33,687 nucleotides of DNA from Phycisphaerae bacterium. Its GTDB lineage: Bacteria > Planctomycetota > Phycisphaerae > Phycisphaerales > Phycisphaeraceae. Below the pieces are notes generated by a model. It worked only from the letters and a program-made list of their open reading frames with translations. It was not told the origin of the DNA and did no database searches. Positions 26,103 through 33,687 of the stretch are shown one piece after another. The DNA is taken from positions 1 to 33,687 of the forward strand of contig JAUHYI010000053.1 of NCBI GenBank assembly GCA_030426385.1, read 5' to 3'. The position numbers and the translations under genes were made by a program. Every line of letters begins with the position of its first letter. Positions within the stretch are counted from its first letter, which is position 1.

Positions 26103-28901
26103 ATGACTGATTCAGCGATCACACCGCCGGTCGAATACACGCCATGCATGACGCCAATTGACTTGCGCTGTCACTTCGGTGGCACTGGCATTGTGATCGA
26201 CGACCCTTGCCCACTGCTGAGCTGGCGGTTGGAACCCGCTGGCATGGGTGGCATGGAGGGCATGGGTGGCATGGGTGGCATGGGGGGCAGGGGGAGTGTG
26301 GGGGGGGGGCAGGTTGCTTATCAGATTCTCGTGGGGGTTACGGATGACCAGGCGAATAATCTTGCGAACGACTATGCGAGCGACTTGGCACGCGATCTGA
26401 CGCATGACCGATTACTGAACGGGCAAAATCTGTTGTGGGATAGCGGGCGTGTGGCATCCACGCGGAGCGTTAATGTCGCCTACGCCGGGCCAGCGTTGTC
26501 CAGTCGCCAGAGCTACGTCTGGCAGGTGCGCGTTTGGGATGACGCTGGCCGGGTGAGTTCATACAGCGAGCTGTCACATTTTGAGATGGGGTTGCTGCAG
26601 CCGGAGGACTGGGTGGCGAAGTGGATCGGTTGGCCAGCGGGCGAACCCGGCAAGGCCGCGTACTTTCGCGTTCACTTCGACTTGCCCGAAACATTTGATC
26701 ACGCGCGTGATCGCGCTCGACTCTACATCACCGGCCTGGGTTATTACGAGTCATACGTCAACGGCCAACGGCTGGGCGATACCGTTCTCGAGCCGGCGTA
26801 CACCGACGTTACCAAACGCGTCCTCTACAACGTTCATGACGTGACCACGGCGCTCAAGCCAGGCCCCAATGTTTTGGCGGCGACGGTCGGGATCGGCTGG
26901 TACGGCTTGCCCGCGCTCATGGCACAACTGGAAGTGCGCGACGCTACCGGATGGCGCGTGGTCGTGGCTACAACACGTCGGCCCGACATGCCGGTCTGGC
27001 TTGTCGCCAACGGACCGGTCACTTTCAACAGCGTGTTCGACGGCGAACATTACGACGCACGACTGGAACGTCCCGGCTGGACCACGACTTCCTACGACCC
27101 CGCGTGCGAAGTGCAGCGGTTGGCCAAATGGAAGCAAGCCTGTCAGGTTCATTCGCCCACCGGTCGTCTGCGAGTGACCAACCTGGAACCCATACGGGTG
27201 GTCAAGGAACTTGCGCCCCAGTTGGTGCGCGAGGTGCAGCCGGGTATTTATGTCGTAGATTTCGGACAAAACCATGCGGGGTGGTGTCGATTGCGAACGT
27301 GTGGTCCTGCGGGCCAGGCCATCACACTGCGCTATGCGGAATCACTCAATGACGACGGCACGGTCAATCAGGAAAACCTCCGTAGTGCCGATGCCACGGA
27401 CTGTTACATCATGCGCGGCGGCGAAGAAGAAACATGGGAACCGCGGTTCACCTATCACGGGTATCGCTACGTGCAAATCGAAGGTTGGCCCGGCAAACTT
27501 GGCGCGAGCCATAGTGGTGGTAACGGCAACGGCGATCTCGTGTCATGTGTCGTGCGGTCGGACTTGCCGTTCCGAGGCACGTTTACATGTGACAATCCTT
27601 TGCTCAATCGCATCCACCAACTCGTGCGTTGGACCGAAGAGAGCAACCTGCATGGCATTCCCACCGACTGTCCGCAGCGCGATGAACGCATGGGTTGGCT
27701 CAACGACATGGCTGCTCGCTCCGAAGAATTGGTTTACAACTTCGACACCGCGCGATTCCTCCGTAAATTTGTCGACGACATCGCTGACGCCCAGGATGAT
27801 CGTGGCGCACTCACCGACACGGTTCCCTTCCATTGGGGCTACCAACCGGCTGACCCGATCAGTGTCTGTTATTTATTGATCCCCTATCTCCTGCATCAAC
27901 ACGACCGAGGCACGCAGGTGCTGCGAAAACACTACGCGGGCTTCTGTGCCTGGGTGCAGTTTCTTCGCACCCAAGCGCAGGATGACATCGTGGCGTACAG
28001 TCACTACGGTGACTGGGCTCCGCCCGCAGCGATGTCAGTATCAACCGACGGAATATCAGCACCGCTTTCCAAAGAAACGCCCGCGGCCCTGATTTCCACG
28101 GCATATTATTGCTATGCCGCGCGACTACTATCACGAATCGCCCAGCGATTGGGGGAGGTCAACGACGCGGACACCTACGGACAACTATCGCAACAGATCG
28201 CTGCGTCGTTTCACCAGACGTTTTGGAATGATGATGTCGGCGGTTACGGTTCAGGCAATCAAGCGTGCAACAGTCTGGCGCTCTATCTCGATTTGGTGCC
28301 CGGTTCGATGCGCGATGGGGTGGTTGCGGCTTTGGTGAAAAATGTCCGCGACCACGATCACCATGTGACCACCGGCAATCTTTGTACCAAGTACCTCTTG
28401 GAAGTGTTGGCTCATGAACATCATTTCGACACGGCGTTTCGACTCGCAACGCAGACCACTTATCCGAGTTGGGGATTCATGCTCGAGAACGGGGCCACCA
28501 CGCTTTGGGAGCGATGGGAACATCTCGTGGGCGGCGGGATGAATTCGCATAACCATCCCATGCTCGGGTCGGTCGGGGCGTGGCTTTATCGCGGCGTGGC
28601 GGGGCTTTGCGTGGCGGATACATTGGGTGATAGTCCGGTCTTCGAGATACGCGTTCCCGCCACACGTTTGCTCAGTCATGCCCAAGCCACGCTCAATACG
28701 ATGTGGGGCCAGGCATCGAGTTCGTGGCAACGTGATGGCGATCGCCTGACGGTTTCAGTCGACATTCCGTGGAACTGCACCGGGACGTTGCACGCGGCGG
28801 GCCAACGCCATGATTTGACGTGTGGGCATCACGAGTTTCAATGGGAAGAACATCTGCCCCCCACCCCTCCCCTCACACCACACACTCGCACACCCGCGTG
28901 A
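26103..28901 (+). CDS. Alpha-L-rhamnosidase, GH78 family (copy 1)
   Basis: GH78 enzymes remove terminal alpha-L-rhamnose from polysaccharides or glycosides by inversion. The product has 932 residues. N-terminal beta-sandwich modules contain the usual PLLSWRLEP and SRQSYVWQVRVWDDAGRVS blocks, then the rhamnosidase N-domain (AAYFRVHFDLPE ... RLYITGLGYYESYVNGQRLGD) and a concanavalin-like module (VQPGIYVVDFGQNHAGWCRL). The (alpha/alpha)6 catalytic domain begins near 510 with the signature GIPTDCPQRDERMGWLND (about 516-533), keeping the acidic residues, and includes HYGDWAP and SWGFMLENGATTLWERWE. There is no signal peptide, so it probably acts in the cytoplasm on imported fragments. A Gly/Met-rich insertion at about 47-70 is encoded by 9-bp tandem repeats. 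The C-terminus is Pro/Thr-rich. Confidence 0.93.
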   Translation: MTDSAITPPVEYTPCMTPIDLRCHFGGTGIVIDDPCPLLSWRLEPAGMGGMEGMGGMGGMGGRGSVGGGQVAYQILVGVTDDQANNLANDYASDLARDLTHDRLLNGQNLLWDSGRVASTRSVNVAYAGPALSSRQSYVWQVRVWDDAGRVSSYSELSHFEMGLLQPEDWVAKWIGWPAGEPGKAAYFRVHFDLPETFDHARDRARLYITGLGYYESYVNGQRLGDTVLEPAYTDVTKRVLYNVHDVTTALKPGPNVLAATVGIGWYGLPALMAQLEVRDATGWRVVVATTRRPDMPVWLVANGPVTFNSVFDGEHYDARLERPGWTTTSYDPACEVQRLAKWKQACQVHSPTGRLRVTNLEPIRVVKELAPQLVREVQPGIYVVDFGQNHAGWCRLRTCGPAGQAITLRYAESLNDDGTVNQENLRSADATDCYIMRGGEEETWEPRFTYHGYRYVQIEGWPGKLGASHSGGNGNGDLVSCVVRSDLPFRGTFTCDNPLLNRIHQLVRWTEESNLHGIPTDCPQRDERMGWLNDMAARSEELVYNFDTARFLRKFVDDIADAQDDRGALTDTVPFHWGYQPADPISVCYLLIPYLLHQHDRGTQVLRKHYAGFCAWVQFLRTQAQDDIVAYSHYGDWAPPAAMSVSTDGISAPLSKETPAALISTAYYCYAARLLSRIAQRLGEVNDADTYGQLSQQIAASFHQTFWNDDVGGYGSGNQACNSLALYLDLVPGSMRDGVVAALVKNVRDHDHHVTTGNLCTKYLLEVLAHEHHFDTAFRLATQTTYPSWGFMLENGATTLWERWEHLVGGGMNSHNHPMLGSVGAWLYRGVAGLCVADTLGDSPVFEIRVPATRLLSHAQATLNTMWGQASSSWQRDGDRLTVSVDIPWNCTGTLHAAGQRHDLTCGHHEFQWEEHLPPTPPLTPHTRTPA
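26241..26310 (+). repeat. 9-bp in-frame tandem repeat in the GH78 gene
   Basis: Five units close to GGCATGGGT run from 26241 to 26285, then GGCAGGGGG and a G-run of ten near 26300-26309. The units encode Gly-Met-Gly triplets. The tract interrupts the first beta-sandwich module and could vary in copy number without shifting frame. Confidence 0.85.
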
Positions 28902-28941
28902 TCATGGAGTAGAGTAGCGCAACTGGCAAAATAATTGACAT

Positions 28942-29030
28942 GGCCACAATCTCCGTGGCCCGCAGGCAGTTGGACTTAAGTCCAACTGCCCAAGCACAAA
29001 ACGTGAAGATGAATCACGCCAGTGGCTCGA
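28942..29030 (+). other. Hairpin-plus-tail element E2 upstream of the second rhamnosidase
   Basis: Bases 28965-28990 are a perfect 26-base palindrome with CTTAAG at the centre. A second small hairpin, GGCCAC/GTGGCC, lies just before it (28942-28960). The tail (28992-29023) reads AAGCACAAAACGTGAAGATG and continues to AATCACGCCAGT, matching E1. The tail ends about 95 bases before the gene, as in E1. Confidence 0.6.
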
Positions 29031-29051
29031 AACCGTATCGCACGCTTTACT

Positions 29052-29105
29052 CTTATCGCTCTTATCGCTCTTATCGCTCTTGTTGCTCTTGTCGCTTTTG
29101 TCGCC
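29052..29105 (+). repeat. 9-bp tandem repeat in the leader of the second rhamnosidase
   Basis: Six units of nine bases follow in exact register: CTCTTATCG three times, then CTCTTGTTG, CTCTTGTCG and CTTTTGTCG. The tract ends only 13 bases before the ATG and three bases before the Shine-Dalgarno AAGGA (29109-29113), so copy-number change would alter the spacing of upstream signals. Confidence 0.9.
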
Positions 29106-29118
29106 CACAAGGATTTTC

Positions 29119-31914
29119 ATGAATACGCCTTCACTTAAAACACCGCACGCTTCTGTTCCCGCTCCTGTAGCAGACAGCGCATGTCCAACTCTATCCGCGC
29201 CTCACCACTTGCGTTGCGAGCTTCGGCCCGATCCATTGGGGATCGATGAACTCCAGCCTCGAGTCTCATGGCGCCTGAATGATTCAAGACGTGGTGCTGC
29301 TCAAACAGCTTTTCAGGTGGTCGTCGCAAGCGAGCTTGAATTGCTTCAAGGCAGAACGGCCGACCTTTGGGACAGTGGAAAAATCGACTCGGATCAATCG
29401 GTTGCGGTGACATACGCGGGCCGACCGTTGGTGTCACGGCAACGCTGCTGGTGGCGAGTGCGTGTGTGGGATCAAGCGGGTGAAATGTCCGCATGGAGCG
29501 AGCCGGCTTGCTGGGAAATGGGATTGCTCTGCGCCGATGATTGGTCCGCGCATTGGATCGGGGCGAACACGAACGACGCGACGAAATCCGGGCCGTGCCC
29601 TCACATGCGTCGCGAATGGCGCATTGATAAACCGGTTGCCAAAGCGCGACTCTACGCCACGGCGCGCGGCCTGTTTGGCTTGGAACTCAATGGCAAACGC
29701 GTGGGCCACGATGAACTGGCGCCCGGGTGGACCGACTACCACAAGCGCTTGATGTACCTGACCTATGACATCACCGACGAACTCCATAGCGGCGAAAATG
29801 TCATCGGCGCGATTCTCGGTGATGGCTGGTACTGCGGGCACATGCTCTGGGAAAGTAAACGCAATTTATACGGCGAACAGCCCAGCTTGCTGTTGCAAAT
29901 CGAAGTCGAATTTGAAGACGGCACAAGCCAAACGATTCGTAGCGATGAGAACTGGCGCACTAGCGATGGCCCCATTCTTGCGTCGGATCTTTATAACGGC
30001 GAAGAGTACGACGCTCGCCTGGAAATGCCCGGCTGGTCATCGCCCGGATTCGATGCATCTGGTTGGAGCACCGCCGCATTCGCGCAGTCCACCTCAGCCC
30101 AGATCGTTGCCAAGCGTAACGAAACCGTGCAGGTGATCGAGGAACTCACGCCCGTGGCCATGACCGAGCCGGAGGAAGGGGTGTATGTCTTCGACTTAGG
30201 CCAGAACATGGTCGGCCGCGCACGGCTTCGTCTTCGCGGTGAATCCGGCCAACAGATCACCCTGCGATTTGCCGAGATGCTCAACGATGATGGCACGGTT
30301 TATGTCGAGAACCTTCGCACCGCCAAGGCCACCGATCGTTACACGTTTCGCGGTCACGATAAAGTTGAGACGGATGGTGTTGATACAAACGATCTTGAAA
30401 CAGATGTTGAAATATGGGAGCCACGGTTTACCTTCCACGGGTTCCGCTACGTCGAATTGACCGGCTGTACCACGCCGCCGGATATCACTGCGGTGACTGG
30501 CATCGTATTGCATTCCAACATGCCACACACCGGCCACTTCGAATGTTCCCATCCCAAGATCAATCGCCTCCAGAAAAACATTCTCTGGGGCCAGAAGGGT
30601 AATTTCCTCGATGTGCCAACCGATTGCCCGCAACGCGATGAACGATTGGGATGGACCGGCGATGCGCAGGTTTTCGTCCGCACTGCTGCGTTCAACATGG
30701 ACGTGTCCGCGTTCTTTGAAAAATGGGGATTCGATGTGGTTGATGCTCAGACCAGTGACGGTGCATTCACCCATATCGCGCCCGACATCCTCGGGGTAGG
30801 TGGCTCAGCAGGCTGGGCAGACGCGGGCGTTTTGTGTCCCTGGACGATCTATCTTTGCTTTGGCCAGAAGAAAATTCTCGAGCAAAACTTTGAACCGATG
30901 CTGCATTGGATTGAATACCAAAAACGCACCAGCCACGAGCTGATCCGACCGTCCGAAGGCTATGGCGATTGGCTGGCGATTGACGCGGTAGAGCCGGGCC
31001 GAGCACCAACCCCCATCGACCTGATCGGCACCGCTTACTTCGCGCACACGACCCGCATCACTGCCAGGATCGCTCGCATTCTCGGAAAATCCGAAGAGGC
31101 TCAACGACTCGAGCAACTCGCAGACCAGATCCGAGAGGCATTCAATCGCCAGTTCGTAACGCCCGGCGGTCGCGTTGTCGGCCATACCCAGACGGGTTAC
31201 CTCATCGCGCTGGGATTCGATCTGTTGCCTGAGGATTTAGTGCCAACAGCGGTCGATCATCTGGTGCATCTCATCGAGATTCGTGACTGGCACCTGAGCA
31301 CAGGTTTTCTTGGCACGCCGTTGCTTTTGCCTGTACTCACGCGATTTGGTCGGACCGATGTCGCCTATCGATTGATCCAGCAAGAGACGTATCCTTCGTG
31401 GCTGTATCCGGGCGAGCAAGGTGCGACCACGATGTGGGAGCGATGGAACAGTTACACCAAAGCCGACGGATTCGGCGACGTCAATATGAACTCGTTCAAC
31501 CACTACGCGTTTGGTGCTGTGGGCGAATGGCTTTACGCAACCGTCGGCGGGATAGATCTTGATCCGCAGCGACCGGGCTATCAACATGCCATCATCCGTC
31601 CCGACCCAGGCACCGCCGCCTATGGTTTGCAGTGGGCCAAAGCAGATCTTGAAACACCCTACGGCAAACTGCACAGCCATTGGACGATCGATGGCAAGCA
31701 ATTCACATTGCACGTTACTATTCCACCCAACGCGACTGCCACCGTACACCTCCCCGCGGTCGGCATTGAGTCGGTTCAGGAATCAGGTCGTCCGCTTGAA
31801 AGCGCAGTCGACTTGCATGGCGTGATCAGTGACAAACAAGCACGAACCGTGCGATGTGAGGTCGGCGCTGGTTCGTATGTTTTTGTCTCCCAAGGGTTGG
31901 ATGGATTGGCATAG
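29119..31914 (+). CDS. Alpha-L-rhamnosidase, GH78 family (copy 2)
   Basis: This is a second GH78 enzyme with 931 residues, parallel to the first but clearly divergent. Modules in order: a fibronectin-like N-terminal part (LQPRVSWRLND ... RCWWRVRVWDQAGEMSAWSE), the rhamnosidase N-domain (RLYATARGLFGLELNGKRVG), a module with YVFDLGQNMVGRARLRL, then the catalytic barrel. The signature VPTDCPQRDERLGWTGDAQVF at about residues 497-517 fits the family consensus exactly, with the acidic residues thought to act as general acid and water-activating group. PSWLYPGEQGATTMWERWNS and a C-terminal beta-domain follow. The ATG at 29119 has AAGGA five bases upstream; a longer in-frame start lies in the repeat tract and is rejected. 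There is no signal peptide, so it is probably cytosolic. Confidence 0.95.
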   Translation: MNTPSLKTPHASVPAPVADSACPTLSAPHHLRCELRPDPLGIDELQPRVSWRLNDSRRGAAQTAFQVVVASELELLQGRTADLWDSGKIDSDQSVAVTYAGRPLVSRQRCWWRVRVWDQAGEMSAWSEPACWEMGLLCADDWSAHWIGANTNDATKSGPCPHMRREWRIDKPVAKARLYATARGLFGLELNGKRVGHDELAPGWTDYHKRLMYLTYDITDELHSGENVIGAILGDGWYCGHMLWESKRNLYGEQPSLLLQIEVEFEDGTSQTIRSDENWRTSDGPILASDLYNGEEYDARLEMPGWSSPGFDASGWSTAAFAQSTSAQIVAKRNETVQVIEELTPVAMTEPEEGVYVFDLGQNMVGRARLRLRGESGQQITLRFAEMLNDDGTVYVENLRTAKATDRYTFRGHDKVETDGVDTNDLETDVEIWEPRFTFHGFRYVELTGCTTPPDITAVTGIVLHSNMPHTGHFECSHPKINRLQKNILWGQKGNFLDVPTDCPQRDERLGWTGDAQVFVRTAAFNMDVSAFFEKWGFDVVDAQTSDGAFTHIAPDILGVGGSAGWADAGVLCPWTIYLCFGQKKILEQNFEPMLHWIEYQKRTSHELIRPSEGYGDWLAIDAVEPGRAPTPIDLIGTAYFAHTTRITARIARILGKSEEAQRLEQLADQIREAFNRQFVTPGGRVVGHTQTGYLIALGFDLLPEDLVPTAVDHLVHLIEIRDWHLSTGFLGTPLLLPVLTRFGRTDVAYRLIQQETYPSWLYPGEQGATTMWERWNSYTKADGFGDVNMNSFNHYAFGAVGEWLYATVGGIDLDPQRPGYQHAIIRPDPGTAAYGLQWAKADLETPYGKLHSHWTIDGKQFTLHVTIPPNATATVHLPAVGIESVQESGRPLESAVDLHGVISDKQARTVRCEVGAGSYVFVSQGLDGLA

Positions 31915-31969
31915 AGCACGCCGAAACGCACCGAAGCGCACCGACTACATCGTAGCGCACCGAATCCAT

Positions 31970-32001
31970 GTTTAGCGGGCGACGCGCTAGCGCCCCCTGT
32001 T
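31970..32001. repeat. Solo half of the REP-type palindrome
   Basis: GTTTAGCGGGCGACGCGC is shared exactly with the left arm of copies A and B, then the sequence diverges (TAGCGCCCCC). The right arm is missing. It shows that the repeat family has spread beyond the RAYT locus and into the glycan locus. Confidence 0.75.
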
Positions 32002-32058
32002 TCTCTTCGTTTTCAAAACGACATCACGCCACAAAAGATAGCCATCCGAAAGACAACC

Positions 32059-33186
32059 ATGCCTTCACCTATTCGTGTTCTAGACAGCGGCTACGTATTT
32101 CGAAATCCCAAGCCGCATGTGTTTAGCCGTCATGCCTACTTTCCAACCGTCTGCCAACTGGATAACGGCGAGTTGTTATGTGGCATGGACATCGGCGAAG
32201 CATTCGAGTCGCCGGGGATGCGTAGCTATGTCTGTCGATCCGAAGATACTGGGAAAACGTGGAGCAATCCCGAACAAATTTTCGAGCCCGACACCTCGCA
32301 AAACCAGGTCTCAACCACTTGCAGAATCGGTCGCCTCGATAGCGATGAACTCATCGGCTGGACATGTCTGTTTGGCCGAGTGCATGCGGACGAAGGACTC
32401 GCCAATCCGGACAACGGCGGATTCTGTCCCACTGATTTTGCCACGCTGCGTTCAACCGATGGCGGAAAAACCTGGTCGCCACCGCAACGCGTCACGTTGC
32501 CGGTCGATTGGAAACAGTTCGAGACGTGTTCGCCGCCTATCCAGGTCACGGAAAATCGACTGCTCGTGTTCAGTTCGCCCTGGGCTACATGGGAAGGCAC
32601 GCAAAGTCCGTGGGGGCATAGTGGCGTCGCGTTTTCTTCTGATGATCGTGGGCAAACATGGTCCGACATGGTCACCGTATTCAACGGTGAGTCCAACCAC
32701 CTCACGGGTTTTGAACAAGCCATGACGGCACTTGGCGATGGACGGATTGTGGTGGTGGCCTGGACAATCGATTTACAAACACAGGCCAGCCAAAACAACC
32801 GGATCGCGTTTTCATCCGATCAAGGCCGAACCTTCAGTGAGCCTATTGAGATACCTGTTCACGGCGAAACATGCCGACTGCTCGCCATCGAAAACGACCT
32901 TGTTTTAGCGGTCTATCGTCGATTCGATCAGCCGGGCCTGTGGGCACAGCTCGCAAAAATAGAAGGCGAGTCATGGACACCATTGGCCGATCAAATCCTA
33001 TGGGGTGGTCGCGTCGTAGGCCGAGACGGCGACACAGGAAATGCCATCAGTTCGATGACCGGACTCAAATTCGGTTGTCCCGCCATCATCCGACTCAATA
33101 ACGGTGATGTCTTCATCGTGTTCTGGGGTGTCGAAGATGGCGTCTCAAGCATCCACTGGATCAAGTTGGCAGTAAGTCCATCCTAG
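32059..33186 (+). CDS. BNR/Asp-box sialidase-like protein
   Basis: The product has 375 residues and folds as a six-bladed beta-propeller by its Asp boxes: SEDTGKTW (about 61-68), STDGGKTW (about 133-140), SDDRGQTW (about 194-201) and SSDQGRTF (about 253-260). FPTVCQLDNGELLCG near the start and GCPAIIRLNNGDVFIVFWG near the end are typical of exo-alpha-sialidase and related planctomycete BNR proteins. There is no signal peptide. Many propellers of this type act on sugars other than sialic acid, and in this rhamnosidase locus a glycosidase or lyase acting on the same polysaccharide is likely. I cannot identify a full sialidase Arg triad by eye, so the substrate is open. It follows the second rhamnosidase by 144 bases. 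Confidence 0.82.
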   Translation: MPSPIRVLDSGYVFRNPKPHVFSRHAYFPTVCQLDNGELLCGMDIGEAFESPGMRSYVCRSEDTGKTWSNPEQIFEPDTSQNQVSTTCRIGRLDSDELIGWTCLFGRVHADEGLANPDNGGFCPTDFATLRSTDGGKTWSPPQRVTLPVDWKQFETCSPPIQVTENRLLVFSSPWATWEGTQSPWGHSGVAFSSDDRGQTWSDMVTVFNGESNHLTGFEQAMTALGDGRIVVVAWTIDLQTQASQNNRIAFSSDQGRTFSEPIEIPVHGETCRLLAIENDLVLAVYRRFDQPGLWAQLAKIEGESWTPLADQILWGGRVVGRDGDTGNAISSMTGLKFGCPAIIRLNNGDVFIVFWGVEDGVSSIHWIKLAVSPS

Positions 33187-33212
33187 AAAAACTCGCGCTT
33201 TGATTCATAGTA

Positions 33213-33395
33213 GCCCCCGCTGAATACCGGGGGTTTGTACAAGGGGAAGTTTAAGAACGCGCGTGTTGTTAATAGGATTGGTATAACACGCGAGTTTTTT
33301 GGTGGAATTCGTATAAGGGAGCTAACACCCATCCGTTAAAAACTCGCGTGGCCTCAATTTTCCCTTCACACAAACTCCCGGTATTCACCGGGAGC
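33213..33395. mobile_element. MITE-like inverted-repeat element
   Basis: The left end (from 33213) and the reverse complement of the right end (from 33395) align without gaps for about 55 bases, best over the first 25 (GAATACCGGG and GTTTG are identical). Inside, an independent perfect 13-bp inverted repeat (CACGCGAGTTTTT, 33287-33299; AAAAACTCGCGTG, 33338-33350) forms a second stem. The element starts 27 bases after the sialidase-like stop. The GC hairpins at both ends may also terminate transcription. It has no coding capacity, so it would need a transposase in trans. Confidence 0.6.
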
Positions 33396-33498
33396 CAGCA
33401 AAAGACTACGCACGAGTAAGCTAGAGCGGATCCACCTTCTCTCTAGCGCCACGGCCATGAATCGGTTATGACATAGGCTTCACGACAAGGAGGTCGAT

Positions 33499-33687
33499 AT
33501 GGCACAGGCATACTCAATGGATCTGCGGCGTCGGGTGATCAACGATTGCGACGCGGGGTGGCAGACCAAGCAGGTCGCACACAAGTACTCGGTCAGCCCG
33601 GCATGGGTCCGTCGGCTCAAGCAGCATCGTCGAGAACGCGGCGATCTGCGGCCCAGGCAAGGCGGGCATTATCCACGCAAGTTCAGC
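33499..33687 (+). CDS. IS630-family transposase, N-terminal part (cut by window edge)
   Basis: The visible 63 residues begin MAQAYSMDLRRRVIND and contain the helix-turn-helix WQTKQVAHKYSVSPAWVRRL, then a basic linker. This is the N-terminal DNA-binding domain of IS630-type DDE transposases (the Tc1/mariner-related group, which inserts at TA). A perfect Shine-Dalgarno AAGGAGG at 33487-33493 sits five bases before the ATG, stronger than that of most genes here. The catalytic domain is beyond the window. The left terminal repeat should lie between 33396 and 33490, but I could not define it. Confidence 0.87.
   Translation, partial: MAQAYSMDLRRRVINDCDAGWQTKQVAHKYSVSPAWVRRLKQHRRERGDLRPRQGGHYPRKFS

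Noticed and set aside
29052..29105. Minus-strand Lys-Ser-Asp repeat protein encoded by the 9-bp repeats
   Set aside because: It is the shadow of the tandem repeat, in a short frame antisense to the leader of a clear rhamnosidase gene.

Overview
The window most likely comes from a planctomycete, probably class Phycisphaerae. The grounds are: a 23S-5S rRNA unit with no linked 16S gene, a PEP-CTERM protein, a planctomycete-style type II pseudopilin-like protein inside a glycan-degradation locus, a DUF4838 protein, and an mraZ gene with no division cluster beside it. The placement is inferred from gene content; no marker phylogeny was possible. Both window edges carry transposase fragments (IS5-type at the left, IS630-type at the right).

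Left part (1-8535). The tail of an IS5-family transposase is followed by about 640 bases without a gene, then mraZ on the minus strand. mraZ has its own promoter and a clear array of 10-bp-phased MraZ boxes, but rsmH/fts genes do not follow it. Next comes a minus-strand efflux pair (membrane-fusion adaptor, then RND permease) and a divergent plus-strand gene for a cyclic-nucleotide-binding/patatin phospholipase.

Middle part (8536-17139). Two tandem sigma70-type promoters and a boxA antitermination motif precede 23S rRNA, a 420-base spacer without tRNA, 5S rRNA and a strong terminator. Downstream is a REP-associated tyrosine transposase gene bracketed by two near-identical long palindromes; weaker single copies occur at 8581 and 31970. 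A secreted alkaline-phosphatase-fold protein with altered metal ligands and a sodium/solute symporter follow.

Right part (17474-33186) is a carbohydrate-utilisation locus. On the minus strand, reading away from the centre: a LacI-family regulator with its own promoter and operators, a PEP-CTERM protein, a pseudopilin-like protein, a secreted DUF4838 protein, an uncharacterised glycosidase-like protein and a HAD phosphatase of the beta-phosphoglucomutase type. Divergently on the plus strand lie two GH78 alpha-L-rhamnosidases and a BNR/sialidase-like protein. The locus probably degrades a rhamnose-containing polysaccharide under LacI control. The two rhamnosidase genes are each preceded, about 100 bases upstream, by related copies of an unrecognised element: a hairpin centred on CTTAAG plus a conserved tail ending AATCACGCCAGT. 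This is the most interesting unexplained signal here.

Other unexplained structure includes a recurrent G-tract motif, roughly GGAAA-(n)-GTGGGGGG, at about eight places, some inside reading frames; in-frame 9-bp and 12-bp tandem repeats; and a 183-bp inverted-repeat element between the sialidase-like gene and the IS630 gene.
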